64,000 nt of DNA from CAVSRC01 sp963732845 (GCA_963732845.1 CAVTBE010000005.1:496001-560000), one strand, 5' to 3'. Counted from the first letter of the stretch, positions 1 to 9,571 are shown. Numbers and translations: made by a program. Notes: a model not told the origin generated them from the sequence alone.

Positions 1-1003
1 CCGGCAGGTCGAAATGCAGGAAGGCGTCCGGTCCGACCAGCTCGGAGACCAGAATGTCCACGGTCATGCGGTACGAACGGCCCTCGCCCGCGTTCTGCAA
101 GGCGAAATATTCGGGCCTGATGCCGACAACCACGCGCTGGCCGGCATATTTCGACAGGGCCGCAAAGACGGGCGTGTTCTCCCGGGTGAGCGGCAGCGCG
201 GCGTCGGTTCCGACGAGGCGCGCGGTGAGCCCGTCGCCGTTGCCCTCGACGTCGGCGTAGAGAAAGTTCATGGCCGGCGAACCGATGAAGCCGGCGACGA
301 ACATGTTGGCCGGCTGAAGATAGAGCGCCTGGGGCGAATCTACCTGCTGCAGGTTGCTGGTGATGCCTTCGATGAACGGCGCCAGGACGGCGACGCGGTC
401 GCCGAGCGTCATCGCCTCGATCTGGTCGTGGGTGACATAGAGCGTGGTCACACCGAGGCGGGCGCGGAGCAGCTTGAGCTCGGCGCGCATCTGCACGCGC
501 AGCTTGGCATCGAGATTGGAGAGCGGCTCGTCCATCAGATAGATGGCTGGGCTGCGCACGATGGCGCGGCCCATGGCCACCCGCTGCCGCTGCCCGCCCG
601 ACAAGGCGCCGGGCTTGCGATGGACAAGCCCCTCGAGATCGAGAATGCGCGCGGCCGCGGTGACCTTCTCCTCAATCTCCGGCTTCTTGAGGCCGCGCTG
701 CTCGAGACTGAATGCCATGTTCTGGAAGACAGTCATGTGCGGGTAGAGCGCGTAGTTCTGGAAAACCATCGCCACGTCGCGGTCGCGCGGGTCGACGTTG
801 CTGACGTCGCGATCGCTGAGAAGGATGCGCCCCTCGGTCAGGCTTTCGAGCCCGGCTACCATGCGCAGCAAGGTGGATTTGCCGCAGCCGGACGGACCAA
901 CCAGAACGACAAACTCGCCATCGCCAACGTCTATCGAGACGTTGGCGATGGCGCGCGTTGGGCCGAAGGTTTTGCCGACCGCATCGATCGTCAGCGAAGC
1001 CAT
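1..1003 (-). CDS. Sugar ABC transporter ATPase, MalK/UgpC type (partial)
   Basis: Cytoplasmic ATPase of a carbohydrate importer; it powers the MalF/MalG-type permeases encoded just upstream on the same strand. Visible motifs are Walker A GPSGCGKST at residues 36-44, signature LSGGQRQRV, Walker B LMDEPLSNLD and switch histidine VTHD, followed by the start of the regulatory TOBE region. The gene runs off the left edge: 334 residues are present and the family usually has 350-370, so only the last few dozen residues are missing. The start MASLTIDAVG is an ATG 10 nt after the stop of the dehydrogenase gene, so it is the last gene of the same operon. The substrate cannot be told from the ATPase. 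Confidence 0.93.
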   Translation of the reverse strand, partial: MASLTIDAVGKTFGPTRAIANVSIDVGDGEFVVLVGPSGCGKSTLLRMVAGLESLTEGRILLSDRDVSNVDPRDRDVAMVFQNYALYPHMTVFQNMAFSLEQRGLKKPEIEEKVTAAARILDLEGLVHRKPGALSGGQRQRVAMGRAIVRSPAIYLMDEPLSNLDAKLRVQMRAELKLLRARLGVTTLYVTHDQIEAMTLGDRVAVLAPFIEGITSNLQQVDSPQALYLQPANMFVAGFIGSPAMNFLYADVEGNGDGLTARLVGTDAALPLTRENTPVFAALSKYAGQRVVVGIRPEYFALQNAGEGRSYRMTVDILVSELVGPDAFLHFDLP

Positions 1004-1013
1004 CGCCTGACCC

Positions 1014-2048
1014 CTAGCTGCTCACGTCGACCGGCTTGCCGGTCGCAGCGGATTGTTCGATGGCGCTCAACACGCGGGTCGCCTTGAGCCCATCCTCGAC
1101 CGAGGCCAGCACAGGCACGCCGGTGGTCACCGAATCGACGAAGCGGGCAATCGCCTCGAAGACGAAGCCGCCGATGCGGCCGCCGCCCACCGGCGTCGCG
1201 CCCAGCAGGTCCTTGTACTTCATCCCGTTGTCGGCCAGCTGCACATAGGCGTTGTTGTGCGAGGGATTGAGGTCGAGCTGGCCGGCATCGCCGACGATGC
1301 GAACGTTGAGATCGAAGACCTGCGGGTTGCTCGGCGACAGGATCCAGCTGTTCTCGATGGTCGCGATCGTGCCCTTGGAGAACTCCAGCATGGACAGGTG
1401 CACGTCGGCCGTGTCGACGCCGCGCGCCTGCAGCACACCCTTCCGCGACAGCGCGAAGACGCGCACGATATCGTCGTCGAAAAGGAAGCGCAGCATATCG
1501 ACGAGGTGGCTGCCAAGGAACCACAAGGCCGAGGACCGTGCCGACCAGCTCAACATCTCGAGCGGCACCCAGGTGGTGTTCGACAGCCGGCCATTGGCGT
1601 GTACCACCTTGCCGATGCGACCGGCTGCGATATCTTCGCGCGCCGCCGCGAAAACTGGGCTCGCCCGATTGGCAAAATCGACCATCACCACGCGGTCGCT
1701 ACCGGCCACCGCGTCGCCGACCTGTTGCGCTTCGGCAAGACTGGTGGCCAGCGGCTTCTCGCTGAGGACGTGCTTGCCCGCCGCCAGGGCGTCGAGAATG
1801 ATGGCGGTGTGGCTGAAGTCCGGCGTGGCAATCGAAATTGCATCGACGGCCGGGTTCTCCAGGAGTTTACGGTAGTCCGCATAGACCGACGGCGCGCCGT
1901 GGGCCGCGGCCAGCTCACGCGCACGCGCCTCGTCGATGTCGCAGACCGCCACCAGGCGGGTGTTGGGCAGGATCGAGAACGCTTGAGCATGATTCGCGCC
2001 CCAAAGACCACTACCGATGACGCCAATACCCAGTTCTGAAGTTGTCAT
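1014..2048 (-). CDS. Gfo/Idh/MocA family NAD(P)-dependent oxidoreductase
   Basis: 344-residue dehydrogenase with an N-terminal Rossmann fold (GVIGSGLWG at residues 9-17) and the family signature EKP at 97-99, whose lysine takes part in catalysis. Members oxidise or reduce hydroxyls of sugars, inositols or sugar acids. It lies inside a sugar-ABC operon, 8 nt downstream of the MalG-type permease and 10 nt upstream of the ATPase, so it probably acts on the imported sugar or its first product. Full length for the family and without frame breaks. The exact substrate cannot be assigned from sequence. Confidence 0.9.
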   Translation of the reverse strand: MTTSELGIGVIGSGLWGANHAQAFSILPNTRLVAVCDIDEARARELAAAHGAPSVYADYRKLLENPAVDAISIATPDFSHTAIILDALAAGKHVLSEKPLATSLAEAQQVGDAVAGSDRVVMVDFANRASPVFAAAREDIAAGRIGKVVHANGRLSNTTWVPLEMLSWSARSSALWFLGSHLVDMLRFLFDDDIVRVFALSRKGVLQARGVDTADVHLSMLEFSKGTIATIENSWILSPSNPQVFDLNVRIVGDAGQLDLNPSHNNAYVQLADNGMKYKDLLGATPVGGGRIGGFVFEAIARFVDSVTTGVPVLASVEDGLKATRVLSAIEQSAATGKPVDVSS

Positions 2049-2056
2049 TTCACGCT

Positions 2057-2890
2057 CTATCCTTTAACTGCGCCGAACGTCAGTCCGCGCACCACGTACT
2101 TGTCGAAGACAAGGAAGATGATCATCGGCGGCAACATGGCGACCACGGCGGCCGATGCGATGAAGTTCCAGGTCACGCCGGTCGAGGCGAAATAACCGAG
2201 CGTGCCGATGGGCAATGTCGCCGTCTTTTGCGAAGACAAGACGAGCGGAAACGCTGCATTGTTCCAGGCGAAGACGAAGGCGAACATCGACGTGACGATG
2301 AGGCCGGGGCGCACCAGCGGCATGATGATGCGGAACAGGATCACGTGCCATCTTGCCCCGTCGACCTGCGCCGCCTCTTCGATCTCGACCGGCACTTCGT
2401 CGATGAAGCTCTTCATCATCCAGATCGAGAACGGGATGGTCAGGGTCTGCAGGACCAGCACCATGGACAGGTAGGTGCCCGCCAGACCAATCCGCGACAT
2501 CAGGATGAAGTAGGGGATAAGGAAGGCCACGGGCGGCGCCATGAGCAGCCCGAGATACCAGAGCATAATGTATTTCTTGGCGCGCACCCGGAAGCGCGAC
2601 AGCGCGTAAGCCGCAGGCACCGAAAACGGCAGGTTGAGCAGCACCGCGCCGACGGCGACCACGAGGCTGTTCCACGCTTGGTGGGCGTTGTTGCCGGGGT
2701 CGACCAGCGTGTAGTGCAGGGCACTCAGCGTCGGCTCGAAGAAGAGGACCGGGGGGACCGCAAAGGCCGTCGACGACGGCCGGATGGCGAGCAGGATGAA
2801 CCAGAAGATCGGCCCGATGAAGAACAGCAGGATCAACGCCAGCAGCACGTAGATGGCGAGCAATTTCGGAGGATTGTTCTGCCCGACCAT
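2057..2890 (-). CDS. Sugar ABC transporter permease, MalG type
   Basis: 277-residue inner-membrane permease with about six hydrophobic segments. The EAA loop that docks on the ATPase is seen as EIEEAAQVDGARW followed by RIIMPLVRPG. It forms a heterodimer with the MalF-type permease, whose stop lies 1 nt upstream of this start, so the two are translationally coupled. Length and topology are normal for the MalG/UgpE family. Start taken at the GTG or ATG that follows the MalF gene directly. Confidence 0.9.
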   Translation of the reverse strand: MVGQNNPPKLLAIYVLLALILLFFIGPIFWFILLAIRPSSTAFAVPPVLFFEPTLSALHYTLVDPGNNAHQAWNSLVVAVGAVLLNLPFSVPAAYALSRFRVRAKKYIMLWYLGLLMAPPVAFLIPYFILMSRIGLAGTYLSMVLVLQTLTIPFSIWMMKSFIDEVPVEIEEAAQVDGARWHVILFRIIMPLVRPGLIVTSMFAFVFAWNNAAFPLVLSSQKTATLPIGTLGYFASTGVTWNFIASAAVVAMLPPMIIFLVFDKYVVRGLTFGAVKG

Positions 2891-2891
2891 C

Positions 2892-3830
2892 TCACCAGTC
2901 CCAATCGCGGAAGGCGAAGAAGGCGTAAAGCCCGACGATGGCGTTGACGATGATGACCACGAGCCAGGTGGTTGCGCTGGCCATGCCGATGTTGAAGTCG
3001 ATGAGACCCTGTTGATAGAGCATGTAGCCGAGCGTGCGTGAGGAAGTTCCAGGCCCGCCGCGGGTAAGCACCAGCACCAGGTCGAACGTGTTGAAGAGCT
3101 GCATGAAGCGCAGGATCAGGACGATGACCACCGTACGCATGATCAGCGGCAGCTTGATCCGCCACAGCATGGCCCAGGCCGACGCCCCGTCGAGCCGCGC
3201 CGCCTCGACGACGTCCAGCGACACCGATAGCAGTCCGGCATAGAGGACGATCGCGAAGAACGGCGTCCACTCCCAGACGTCGGCGATCATGATCGCGGCA
3301 AGCGCCGTGTTGGCGCTGCCCAGAATGCCCTGGACCGGCAGGATCGGGGCAATGCTGTCGACCAGCCAGGTGATGATCCCACCGTGCGGATCGTACATGT
3401 AGCGGAACAGGAAACCGACCACGATCGGGGCGATGGTGGTGGGCATGATGAGCACCGCCCGCGACAGGCTCATGCCGGGCAATCTGGTGGACAGGAGGAG
3501 CGCGACGGCAAGGCCGAATGCGAACTCGATCGCGGTCCCGCTGACCGTCAGCACCAGAGTGTTGCGCAGCGAATCCAGGAACTGCGGGTCCTGCAGGACC
3601 ATCGCGTAGTTGGCAAACCCGACCGGCATGACCGGCGTCGGGCTGGTCTGCAGGTTCCAGAAATAGAAGCTGTTGCGCAGCGCGAAGATGAGCGGATAGG
3701 CGATCAGGCCGACAAGCAGGATGACCGAGGGTGCGATCAGGATGTACGGCAGGCGCGCGCGCGCCCACCCGCCGATGCCGGTGGCTTCGAGATCGCTCCG
3801 CCCAACGGTCACGGTCGCCGCCTTGCTCAT
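2892..3830 (-). CDS. Sugar ABC transporter permease, MalF type
   Basis: 312-residue inner-membrane permease. The EAA loop reads VVEAARLDGASAW followed by RIKLPLIMRT, and about six transmembrane stretches are visible. It pairs with the MalG-type protein immediately downstream. A strong hairpin (3872-3898) lies between the binding-protein gene and this start. That arrangement usually lets the binding-protein message outnumber the membrane-protein message. It follows the binding-protein gene by 86 nt on the same strand. Confidence 0.9.
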   Translation of the reverse strand: MSKAATVTVGRSDLEATGIGGWARARLPYILIAPSVILLVGLIAYPLIFALRNSFYFWNLQTSPTPVMPVGFANYAMVLQDPQFLDSLRNTLVLTVSGTAIEFAFGLAVALLLSTRLPGMSLSRAVLIMPTTIAPIVVGFLFRYMYDPHGGIITWLVDSIAPILPVQGILGSANTALAAIMIADVWEWTPFFAIVLYAGLLSVSLDVVEAARLDGASAWAMLWRIKLPLIMRTVVIVLILRFMQLFNTFDLVLVLTRGGPGTSSRTLGYMLYQQGLIDFNIGMASATTWLVVIIVNAIVGLYAFFAFRDWDW

Positions 3831-3871
3831 GAATCAGCTCGCCATCATCGCCGGGATTGTGCGGGAGACCA

Positions 3872-3898
3872 CGCCCCGGAGGAAAGCCCTCCGGGGCG
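3872..3898 (-). terminator. Intercistronic hairpin after binding-protein gene
   Basis: Perfect 11-bp inverted repeat CGCCCCGGAGG / CCTCCGGGGCG with a 5-nt loop, in the 86-nt gap between the binding-protein stop and the MalF start. No U-run follows on the minus strand, so I read it as an mRNA-stabilising or partial-attenuation hairpin rather than a full terminator. Confidence 0.6.
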
Positions 3899-3916
3899 CG
3901 TGATGGTCGTTCAGGC

Positions 3917-5362
3917 TCAGACGAGCGAGTCGATAAGCGCGTTTGTTGTAGCCTGCGTGTCGTCGAAGCTGGGCAGCTGATAGGGGATGAGGAAGTTCCC
4001 CTTGAGCGTATTGGTGTAGAAGTCTGCACCTGCTTGAGGCCGTCTGCGACCAACTCCTGACCGATCAGGATCTTGTTGAGTTCCAGACCGAATATCCCTT
4101 CCAGCGTCGTATAGACCGGCGCCGGCGGCCGGGCGATCTTGCCGTTGCCCTGCTTCATCATGGCGAGTTGCGTGCCGAGATAGGGATAGAGCTTGAGAAG
4201 AGCCGCGTCGTTATAAAGCGAGGCACGCGGGAAGTCCGAGAACTGGTAGCCGTACTTGTTGACATTGGCCATCAGCGTCTGGGCCTCGGCCGAGCTCGCC
4301 CATTTGAGGAACTTCCATGCCGCGTCCGCCTTGGCAGTGGTCGAGGGGATGCCGAAGCTCCATCCGCCGAGGCTGACCGTGCGCGGCGTGCCCGGTACGG
4401 TGGGGATCGCGCCCACGCCATAGTCGTCCGCCACGACCGAGGGCTTGCCGCTCATGTAGCCGTTGTTGCGGATCAGGTAGAAATAGGGCGTCCACCAATA
4501 GAACATGCCGATGTCGCCCTGGCTGAACCTGGTGCCCGCATCGAACCAGGTATAGTTGATCGAACTCGGGCGGAGAGAGCTTGTAGAGGCGCTGGTACTG
4601 GTCGACCGCGGCCTTCATCAGGTCGGAGTCCATGGTCGGCGTGAAGTCCCACTTGCCCTCGGGGAAGCTCTTGAACCAGCGCGCGCCGTAGCTGGCGGAA
4701 GTCTGGCTGAACATGTGCACGATCGGGGTCGGCTGCGAGCCACAGACGACCGTGCCATTCACCTTGGTGCCGTTCACGGTCTGGCCGTGGATCTTGGCGA
4801 TGGTGTCCTCGTATTGCTTCCAGGTCCAGTCGTCGGCCGGCGCGTCAAGCTTGAGCGCCTCGAACACCGATTTGCGATACATGACGCCCTGGGCATAGGC
4901 GGCGATCGGCACGGTCGCGAGGTGACCGCGCCAGGTGTTGAGCGAATAGAGGACCTGCGGGACGAGATCCTTGATGTCGAATTCCTTGTCGCCCTTGGCG
5001 AACTCGTCGAGCGGCCGGATCCAGCCGTTGTCGATGTATTGACCGGTCCACATCTGGTCGACGGTGACCACGTCGGCGTCACTGGTCTTGGCGACGAATG
5101 ACGAAACCAGCCGCGCCTGCATGGCATCGTAGGAGAGCGATTCGAGCTCGACCTTGATGCCAGTCTTCTTGGTGAAGTCGTCGAGGACTTCCTTCATCGC
5201 GAAATAGAACGGATCCTCGACGGCGAGGACGCGAATGCTGTTCGTGTCAGCCGCAAGTGCGGGTGCGGTGAAGCGCCCCACGCCGGTAGCGGCCACGCCC
5301 ACTGCAGCGGCAGATGTCGTCAGCAGCTGGCGCCTTGAAATGCCTTTCCGTTGATCAGTCAT
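3917..5362 (-). pseudogene. Extracellular sugar-binding protein (family 1), two frame breaks
   Basis: Periplasmic solute-binding protein of the 0-5.4 kb importer. The N-terminus carries a twin-arginine-like signal (SRRQLLTTSAAAVG, cleavage near APALAAD), so export may be by Tat. The start ATG (MTDQRKG) has a GGGAGAGGGAG ribosome site. The frame breaks twice. Near 4563-4574, after LSPP, an extra base shifts out of ...SSINYTWFDAG. Near 4027-4031, after LKQV, a missing base shifts out of ADFYTNTLKGN. The two shifts cancel, and the original frame then reaches a stop at 3917-3919 after ALIDSLV. The translated pieces keep full family similarity and hold no extra stops. It is therefore either a very recent pseudogene or an intact gene with two sequencing errors. 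Confidence 0.85.
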
Positions 5363-5432
5363 GTTGGCTCCCTCTCCCAAGATTGCACTAAAGCTTCCCT
5401 ATTTGTTCGTACTTCTCACATATTAATTCCTT

Positions 5433-5438
5433 TGTCAA
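5433..5438 (-). promoter_or_regulatory. Possible -35 box of the sugar ABC operon
   Basis: TTGACA on the minus strand in the 99-nt region between the binding-protein and ROK genes. It is followed by AT-rich sequence (GGAATTAATATG), but I see no convincing -10 box, so this is only a candidate. The region is a shared divergent promoter where the ROK regulator would be expected to bind. Confidence 0.3.
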
Positions 5439-5461
5439 CGCAGCCGCTTCTCGCTAGGTAA

Positions 5462-6748
5462 GTGACGAACCAACTAACGACCGAGCCCATGCGCCAGCCG
5501 GCAAAAAAAAGAGCGGGAGCCGCCTCCCTCACCAACCCCGCCTCGATCCAGCCTGCGACCAGTGATGTAGAGGATGCCTTCAACATCCTGTCGCCCCTGC
5601 AGATCGGCGAATCCAACAAGCGCAGGGTGTTGCAGACGCTGTTCGACCTCGGGCCGACGAGCCGGGCCAAGCTCGCCAAGCTGTCCGGCACCAAGCGCAC
5701 GACCATAACCGGCATCGTCCAGCCGCTCCTCGATGGCGGGCTGCTCATCGAGGGGGAGCCGTCCGGCAAACGCGGCGTGGGCAAGCCGGCGCGACCGCTG
5801 TGGTTCTCGCCGGATGCGTCTCCGGTCTGCGCGGTGGCTCTGATGCCCGGCCACATTCAGACTGCGATGGTGTCCCTGCGCGGCGAGGTCTACGCCGAGC
5901 ACAGCGTGTCCTTCGGCGAGGGCGAGAACGACCGGGCGCATTATGTGAGCGCCATCGAGCGCACCATCGACCAATCGCTGTCACGCGCCCGCAGCCGGCC
6001 TTTGGGGATCGGCATCGCCGTGGGCGGCATGACCGACCCGGACACCGGGTCGATCGTCGCGATGAACCTGGCGCCGTGGATGGCCGGCCTTGAGCTGACC
6101 CGCATCGTCGAGGACCGCTTCGGATTGGACACGCTGGTCGATCACCACCCGCGCGCGATACTGATGGGTGAACGGTGGTTCGGGCGCGGGCGCAGACTGA
6201 GGGATTTCGCGATCATCTATGCCGACGAGGTGCTCGGTTGCTCCTTGTTCCTGAACGGAGAGCCGTTTCGCGGTCCCCACGGCGCCGGCGGCGAGCTTGG
6301 ACATACAATCGTGTCGACCAATGGCGATGTCTGCACGTGCGGAAGGCGCGGTTGCTGGGAAACCATCGCAACCCTGCCCTGGCTCAGGCGCCGCGCCGCG
6401 CAGCTCGAAATCGAGAACGCGGAATCGATGGACGCCGTCCTGCTGTGCAAGCTCGCCGAGCGCAATCCCGTGGCAGACGCTCTTCTCACCGAATATGCCC
6501 ACAATATCGCTATCGGCATCGTCAACCTGGAAACCCTGCTGATGCCGGGGAACTTCATCATCTATGGTAACGCCGCAAAGGGGTCGCAGCAGTTCCTCGA
6601 CAGGATCGAGCAGTTCACCAAGCGGATTGCTGTCCGTCATCCCGGTGAAGCCGTCCACGTGATGTTCGGCAACAAAGATCAGGAAGCCATGACGCTGCGC
6701 GGCGCGGCCGGCCTGGTCATCGCAGACGAACTGAGAATCCGCTACTGA
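5462..6748 (+). CDS. ROK family transcriptional regulator
   Basis: 428 residues: an N-terminal winged helix (SRAKLAKLSGTKRTTITGIV, about residues 62-81) followed by a ROK sugar-kinase-like domain. The ROK zinc site is visible as CTCGRRGCWE, preceded by GGELGH, which contributes the sugar-binding Glu and His. The kinase phosphate-binding DxGxT motif is absent (ALMPGHIQTA stands in its place), which marks a repressor rather than a kinase. It is divergent from the sugar ABC operon and most likely controls it in response to the imported sugar. The GTG at 5462 is the likely start (AGG just upstream); an in-frame ATG ten codons later is an alternative. Confidence 0.88.
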   Translation: MTNQLTTEPMRQPAKKRAGAASLTNPASIQPATSDVEDAFNILSPLQIGESNKRRVLQTLFDLGPTSRAKLAKLSGTKRTTITGIVQPLLDGGLLIEGEPSGKRGVGKPARPLWFSPDASPVCAVALMPGHIQTAMVSLRGEVYAEHSVSFGEGENDRAHYVSAIERTIDQSLSRARSRPLGIGIAVGGMTDPDTGSIVAMNLAPWMAGLELTRIVEDRFGLDTLVDHHPRAILMGERWFGRGRRLRDFAIIYADEVLGCSLFLNGEPFRGPHGAGGELGHTIVSTNGDVCTCGRRGCWETIATLPWLRRRAAQLEIENAESMDAVLLCKLAERNPVADALLTEYAHNIAIGIVNLETLLMPGNFIIYGNAAKGSQQFLDRIEQFTKRIAVRHPGEAVHVMFGNKDQEAMTLRGAAGLVIADELRIRY

Positions 6749-6853
6749 CGCTCAGGTCTGAGAAGCCGACGCTGCCGGGGGACTTCACCATCGGGCAGGC
6801 CGAGCGGTCATTTGCCGGCGGCCTGCGACTTCCGCACCATTGGCGGTCGCGTT

Positions 6854-7528
6854 CTATTCGGGCGCGACGATGTTCATGGCGTGAAGGATACGCAAGGCGG
6901 CCGTCGCCGCACCGTAGCCGTTGTCGATGTTGCAGACGGTGACGCCCGGTGCACAGCTCGTCAGCATCGCATTGAGAGCCGTGCGTCCGGCTTCTGAGGC
7001 GCCGTAACCGGTCGATGTCGGTACGGCAATGATGGCGCCCGGTACCAGGCCGCCGAGGACGCTGGCAAGCGCTGCGTCCATGCCGGCGACAACGATGACG
7101 ACGGGATGGTGCGCAATCTCCTCGATCCGCTCCATCAGCCGCCAGAGGCCGGCCACACCGACGTCGGCGACCACCGTCGCTTCGGCGCCGCCGTGACGCA
7201 GCGTTCGCGCGGCTTCGCGCGCTACCGGGCTGTCCGCCGTTCCGGCCGAGACAATGGCGACCGCGCCCTCGACAGGGTCGGACCGCACCGGGCCGAAAAA
7301 GCCAGTGCGGGAAAGTGGGCAGTAGTCGATGGCACGGGAGATCGCCGGCGGCAGGCGTTCCAGTTGCTCGCGGTCGAGCCGGGTGAGCAGCAGACCGACG
7401 CCGCGGTCGCGCGCGCCTTCGAGGGTTGCGGCAATCTGCTCGGCTGTCTTGCCTTCGCAGAATACTGCCTCACCGAGCCCGATCCGCGCCGTGCGGGCAT
7501 AATCGAAGACAATCCCCTGGCTGCTCAT
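6854..7528 (-). CDS. larB: Nickel-pincer cofactor biosynthesis protein LarB
   Basis: 224-residue LarB. Family role: carboxylates the pyridine ring of nicotinic acid adenine dinucleotide and releases AMP, giving the dicarboxylated mononucleotide that LarE sulfurates. The C-terminal core shows the AIR-carboxylase-like fold (VVIVVAGMDAALASVLGGL, then PTSTGYGAS) and the characteristic CNIDNGYGA segment. It is the last gene of the lar operon and overlaps the larE stop by 4 nt. Length normal, no frame breaks. Confidence 0.95.
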   Translation of the reverse strand: MSSQGIVFDYARTARIGLGEAVFCEGKTAEQIAATLEGARDRGVGLLLTRLDREQLERLPPAISRAIDYCPLSRTGFFGPVRSDPVEGAVAIVSAGTADSPVAREAARTLRHGGAEATVVADVGVAGLWRLMERIEEIAHHPVVIVVAGMDAALASVLGGLVPGAIIAVPTSTGYGASEAGRTALNAMLTSCAPGVTVCNIDNGYGAATAALRILHAMNIVAPE

Positions 7529-8322
7529 TTACGGTCCCTAAGGAAGGCGCTGCCGTTTCTGTAGGGCGCAAACGCCACCGCCGCGCCGGTGGGCATGACC
7601 GGAAAGAGCTGGGCAACCGCGGTGGCCAGCCCATCGCGCCGCGTTGCGTCGAGACCCTCAAGGCTGTCGCTATCGAGTTCGACGACGATGCCGTCGCGGC
7701 GCACGCGGCAGCGCACGGTTCGCGGTCGCAGGCGGTCATCGACAAGCCTTTCAGCGGCATGCACGGCCGCCAGCACAACCGGATCGATGGGAATGGCCGT
7801 CTCGACGCGGCTCGACAGGCAGGGCGAGGCGGGCAGTTCGGCGAGATCGCCGAGGCCAAGGCGGCGGGCGAGCGCACGTACGCCCGCCTTGTCGATGCCG
7901 GCTTCCAGGTAGGGATGACGCACCTCATGCTCGCGCGCAGCCTCCAGGCCGGGGCGGTATTCGCCGAGGTCGTCCGTATTGGTGCCGGAAAGGATCCGGC
8001 GGTCGGTGCGCTGCGCGATGGCGTCGTAGAGGTTGGTCTTGCAGAAGTAGCAGCGGTTGACCGGATTGGCGATGTAGTCGCGGTCGGCGAATTCACCGGC
8101 GTCGAGGACGACGAACTGCCAGCCCTCGGAATCGGCGTAGCGGCGCACGCGCGCGGTCGCCTCGGGGGGCACCGCCGGCGAGATCGCGTGCATCATCAGG
8201 ATGCGGTCGCTGCCGAGGTGACGGTGCGCGAAGACGGCAAGTGTCATCGAATCGACCCCGCCGCTGACGGCGATCGCCGCCGGGGCGAGGCCGTCCAGAA
8301 CCGCCGCAAGCCCCTCGTGCAT
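7525..8322 (-). CDS. larE: ATP-dependent sulfur transferase LarE
   Basis: 265-residue PP-loop enzyme. Family role: adenylates the carboxylates of the LarB product and inserts sulfur, making the pincer bis-thiocarboxylate. The PP-loop SGGVDS is at residues 20-25. Three cysteines are visible: C91 and C94 in CYFC and C168 in PASPCLSSR. This matches the LarE class that holds a [4Fe-4S] cluster as catalytic sulfur carrier rather than the class that sacrifices a single cysteine. The ATG at 8322 overlaps the larC stop, so translation is coupled. Confidence 0.95.
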   Translation of the reverse strand: MHEGLAAVLDGLAPAAIAVSGGVDSMTLAVFAHRHLGSDRILMMHAISPAVPPEATARVRRYADSEGWQFVVLDAGEFADRDYIANPVNRCYFCKTNLYDAIAQRTDRRILSGTNTDDLGEYRPGLEAAREHEVRHPYLEAGIDKAGVRALARRLGLGDLAELPASPCLSSRVETAIPIDPVVLAAVHAAERLVDDRLRPRTVRCRVRRDGIVVELDSDSLEGLDATRRDGLATAVAQLFPVMPTGAAVAFAPYRNGSAFLRDRK

Positions 8323-9560
8323 CAGCTTTCCTCCCTGTCCTCGAACGGGGCTTCGCCCTGCCGGCGCAGGCTCTTGCGCTCTCGCGCGCCGGCAACGTCG
8401 GCAAGATCGTCCGCCTCGACCTTCGCCGTCCGCCCCCGCGGACGATCGGCGAGCTTGACGTGGAGCGCACGGCCGCCGGCTTCGACGGAGGCCGTCTCGC
8501 GCTCGAGGATGTGGCGTTCGACCAGCGAGCGCCGCAGGCCGAGCGTGGTCGTCTCGCCGAAGATCGCCGCGGCAGCGGCGTCCTCTGCCGTCTCCGCGGC
8601 GAGCACGCGCAGATGCGTCATCAGCCGTCCCTTCTTGCCGAACACCGGCGCCTGGATGACGTCGAGCACGCCGTCGAGCGCCCGCAGACGGTCGATCGCC
8701 AATGCGAGGTCCTCGCCGGTCTGGTCGTCGATCTCGCATTCCAGCACGACGACGCGATCGATCGTCCGCGCAGCCGGTGCCTCGGCCTCGAAGGCAAGAA
8801 CGCGCAGGCAGTTGCTGATGCCGGGAAGGGCCCGGGTGCCAAAACCATGCGCGGAGCCGACCAGCCGGCGCGCATGCGGCAGTGGCGGTTGCGGGTCACA
8901 GAGATGGCGCACGATCGCCGCCCCGGTCGGCGTCACGCGCTCACCGGAAATGCCGTCGTCGATCGTCCGGAAGCCTTCGATGAGCAGCGCTGTGGCCGGC
9001 GCCGGCACCGGCAGCAGTCCATGGGCGGTGCGGATCCTGCCGCCGCCGAGAGGCAGCGGGCCGATTGTCCAGCGCGCCGCCGCAAGCTGCCCGATCAGCC
9101 AGCCGGCGGCAACGATGTCGGCGATCGAATCCCAGGCGCCGACCTCGTGGAAATGGACCGCGTCCGGTGATGTGGCGTGGACGCGCGCTTCCGCCTCGGC
9201 GAGATGCGTGAAGATGCCGAGGGCGTGGTGGCGGGTCTCCTCGTCAAGCGGTGCCTGGGCGAGCGCGACGCGAATATCTTTCCAGGTGATATCGGCATGC
9301 GGTGCGTGATGCGCAGCGTCGCCGTGCACCGCATCGTGTCCCGCCTCGGCGTGGCCGTGGTCGCGACGGACAAGGAAGCGCCGGCCGGCAAGCACGCCGT
9401 CGCCGTGGACGATGACCTCGCTGGTGACGCCCTCAAGCAGCGGTGCCCGGGCGAGCACCTGCTGCAATCCCGGCTCCAGGTCTGGCCTCAGGTCGATCAG
9501 CGCGGCGACGAACATGTCGCCGGCGATGCCCCCGAGCGGATCGAGATGAATTTCGAGCAT
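8322..9560 (-). CDS. larC: Nickel insertase LarC (single ORF, His-rich loop)
   Basis: 412-residue LarC. Family role: CTP-dependent cyclometallase that inserts nickel into the pincer nucleotide. It is encoded here in one unbroken frame, unlike Lactobacillus plantarum, where larC1/larC2 need a programmed frameshift. Residues 68-89 form a histidine-rich stretch with H68, H70, H75, H79, H84, H85 and H88, a likely nickel-holding loop. The N-terminus MLEIHLDPLGGIAGDMF is typical. It starts 11 nt after larA and ends on the larE start. Confidence 0.95.
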   Translation of the reverse strand: MLEIHLDPLGGIAGDMFVAALIDLRPDLEPGLQQVLARAPLLEGVTSEVIVHGDGVLAGRRFLVRRDHGHAEAGHDAVHGDAAHHAPHADITWKDIRVALAQAPLDEETRHHALGIFTHLAEAEARVHATSPDAVHFHEVGAWDSIADIVAAGWLIGQLAAARWTIGPLPLGGGRIRTAHGLLPVPAPATALLIEGFRTIDDGISGERVTPTGAAIVRHLCDPQPPLPHARRLVGSAHGFGTRALPGISNCLRVLAFEAEAPAARTIDRVVVLECEIDDQTGEDLALAIDRLRALDGVLDVIQAPVFGKKGRLMTHLRVLAAETAEDAAAAAIFGETTTLGLRRSLVERHILERETASVEAGGRALHVKLADRPRGRTAKVEADDLADVAGARERKSLRRQGEAPFEDREES

Positions 9561-9571
9561 GGCGTCCGCTT

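Noticed and set aside
8322..9560. larC split into two frames as in Lactobacillus
   Set aside because: A single uninterrupted 412-residue frame covers both LarC parts.
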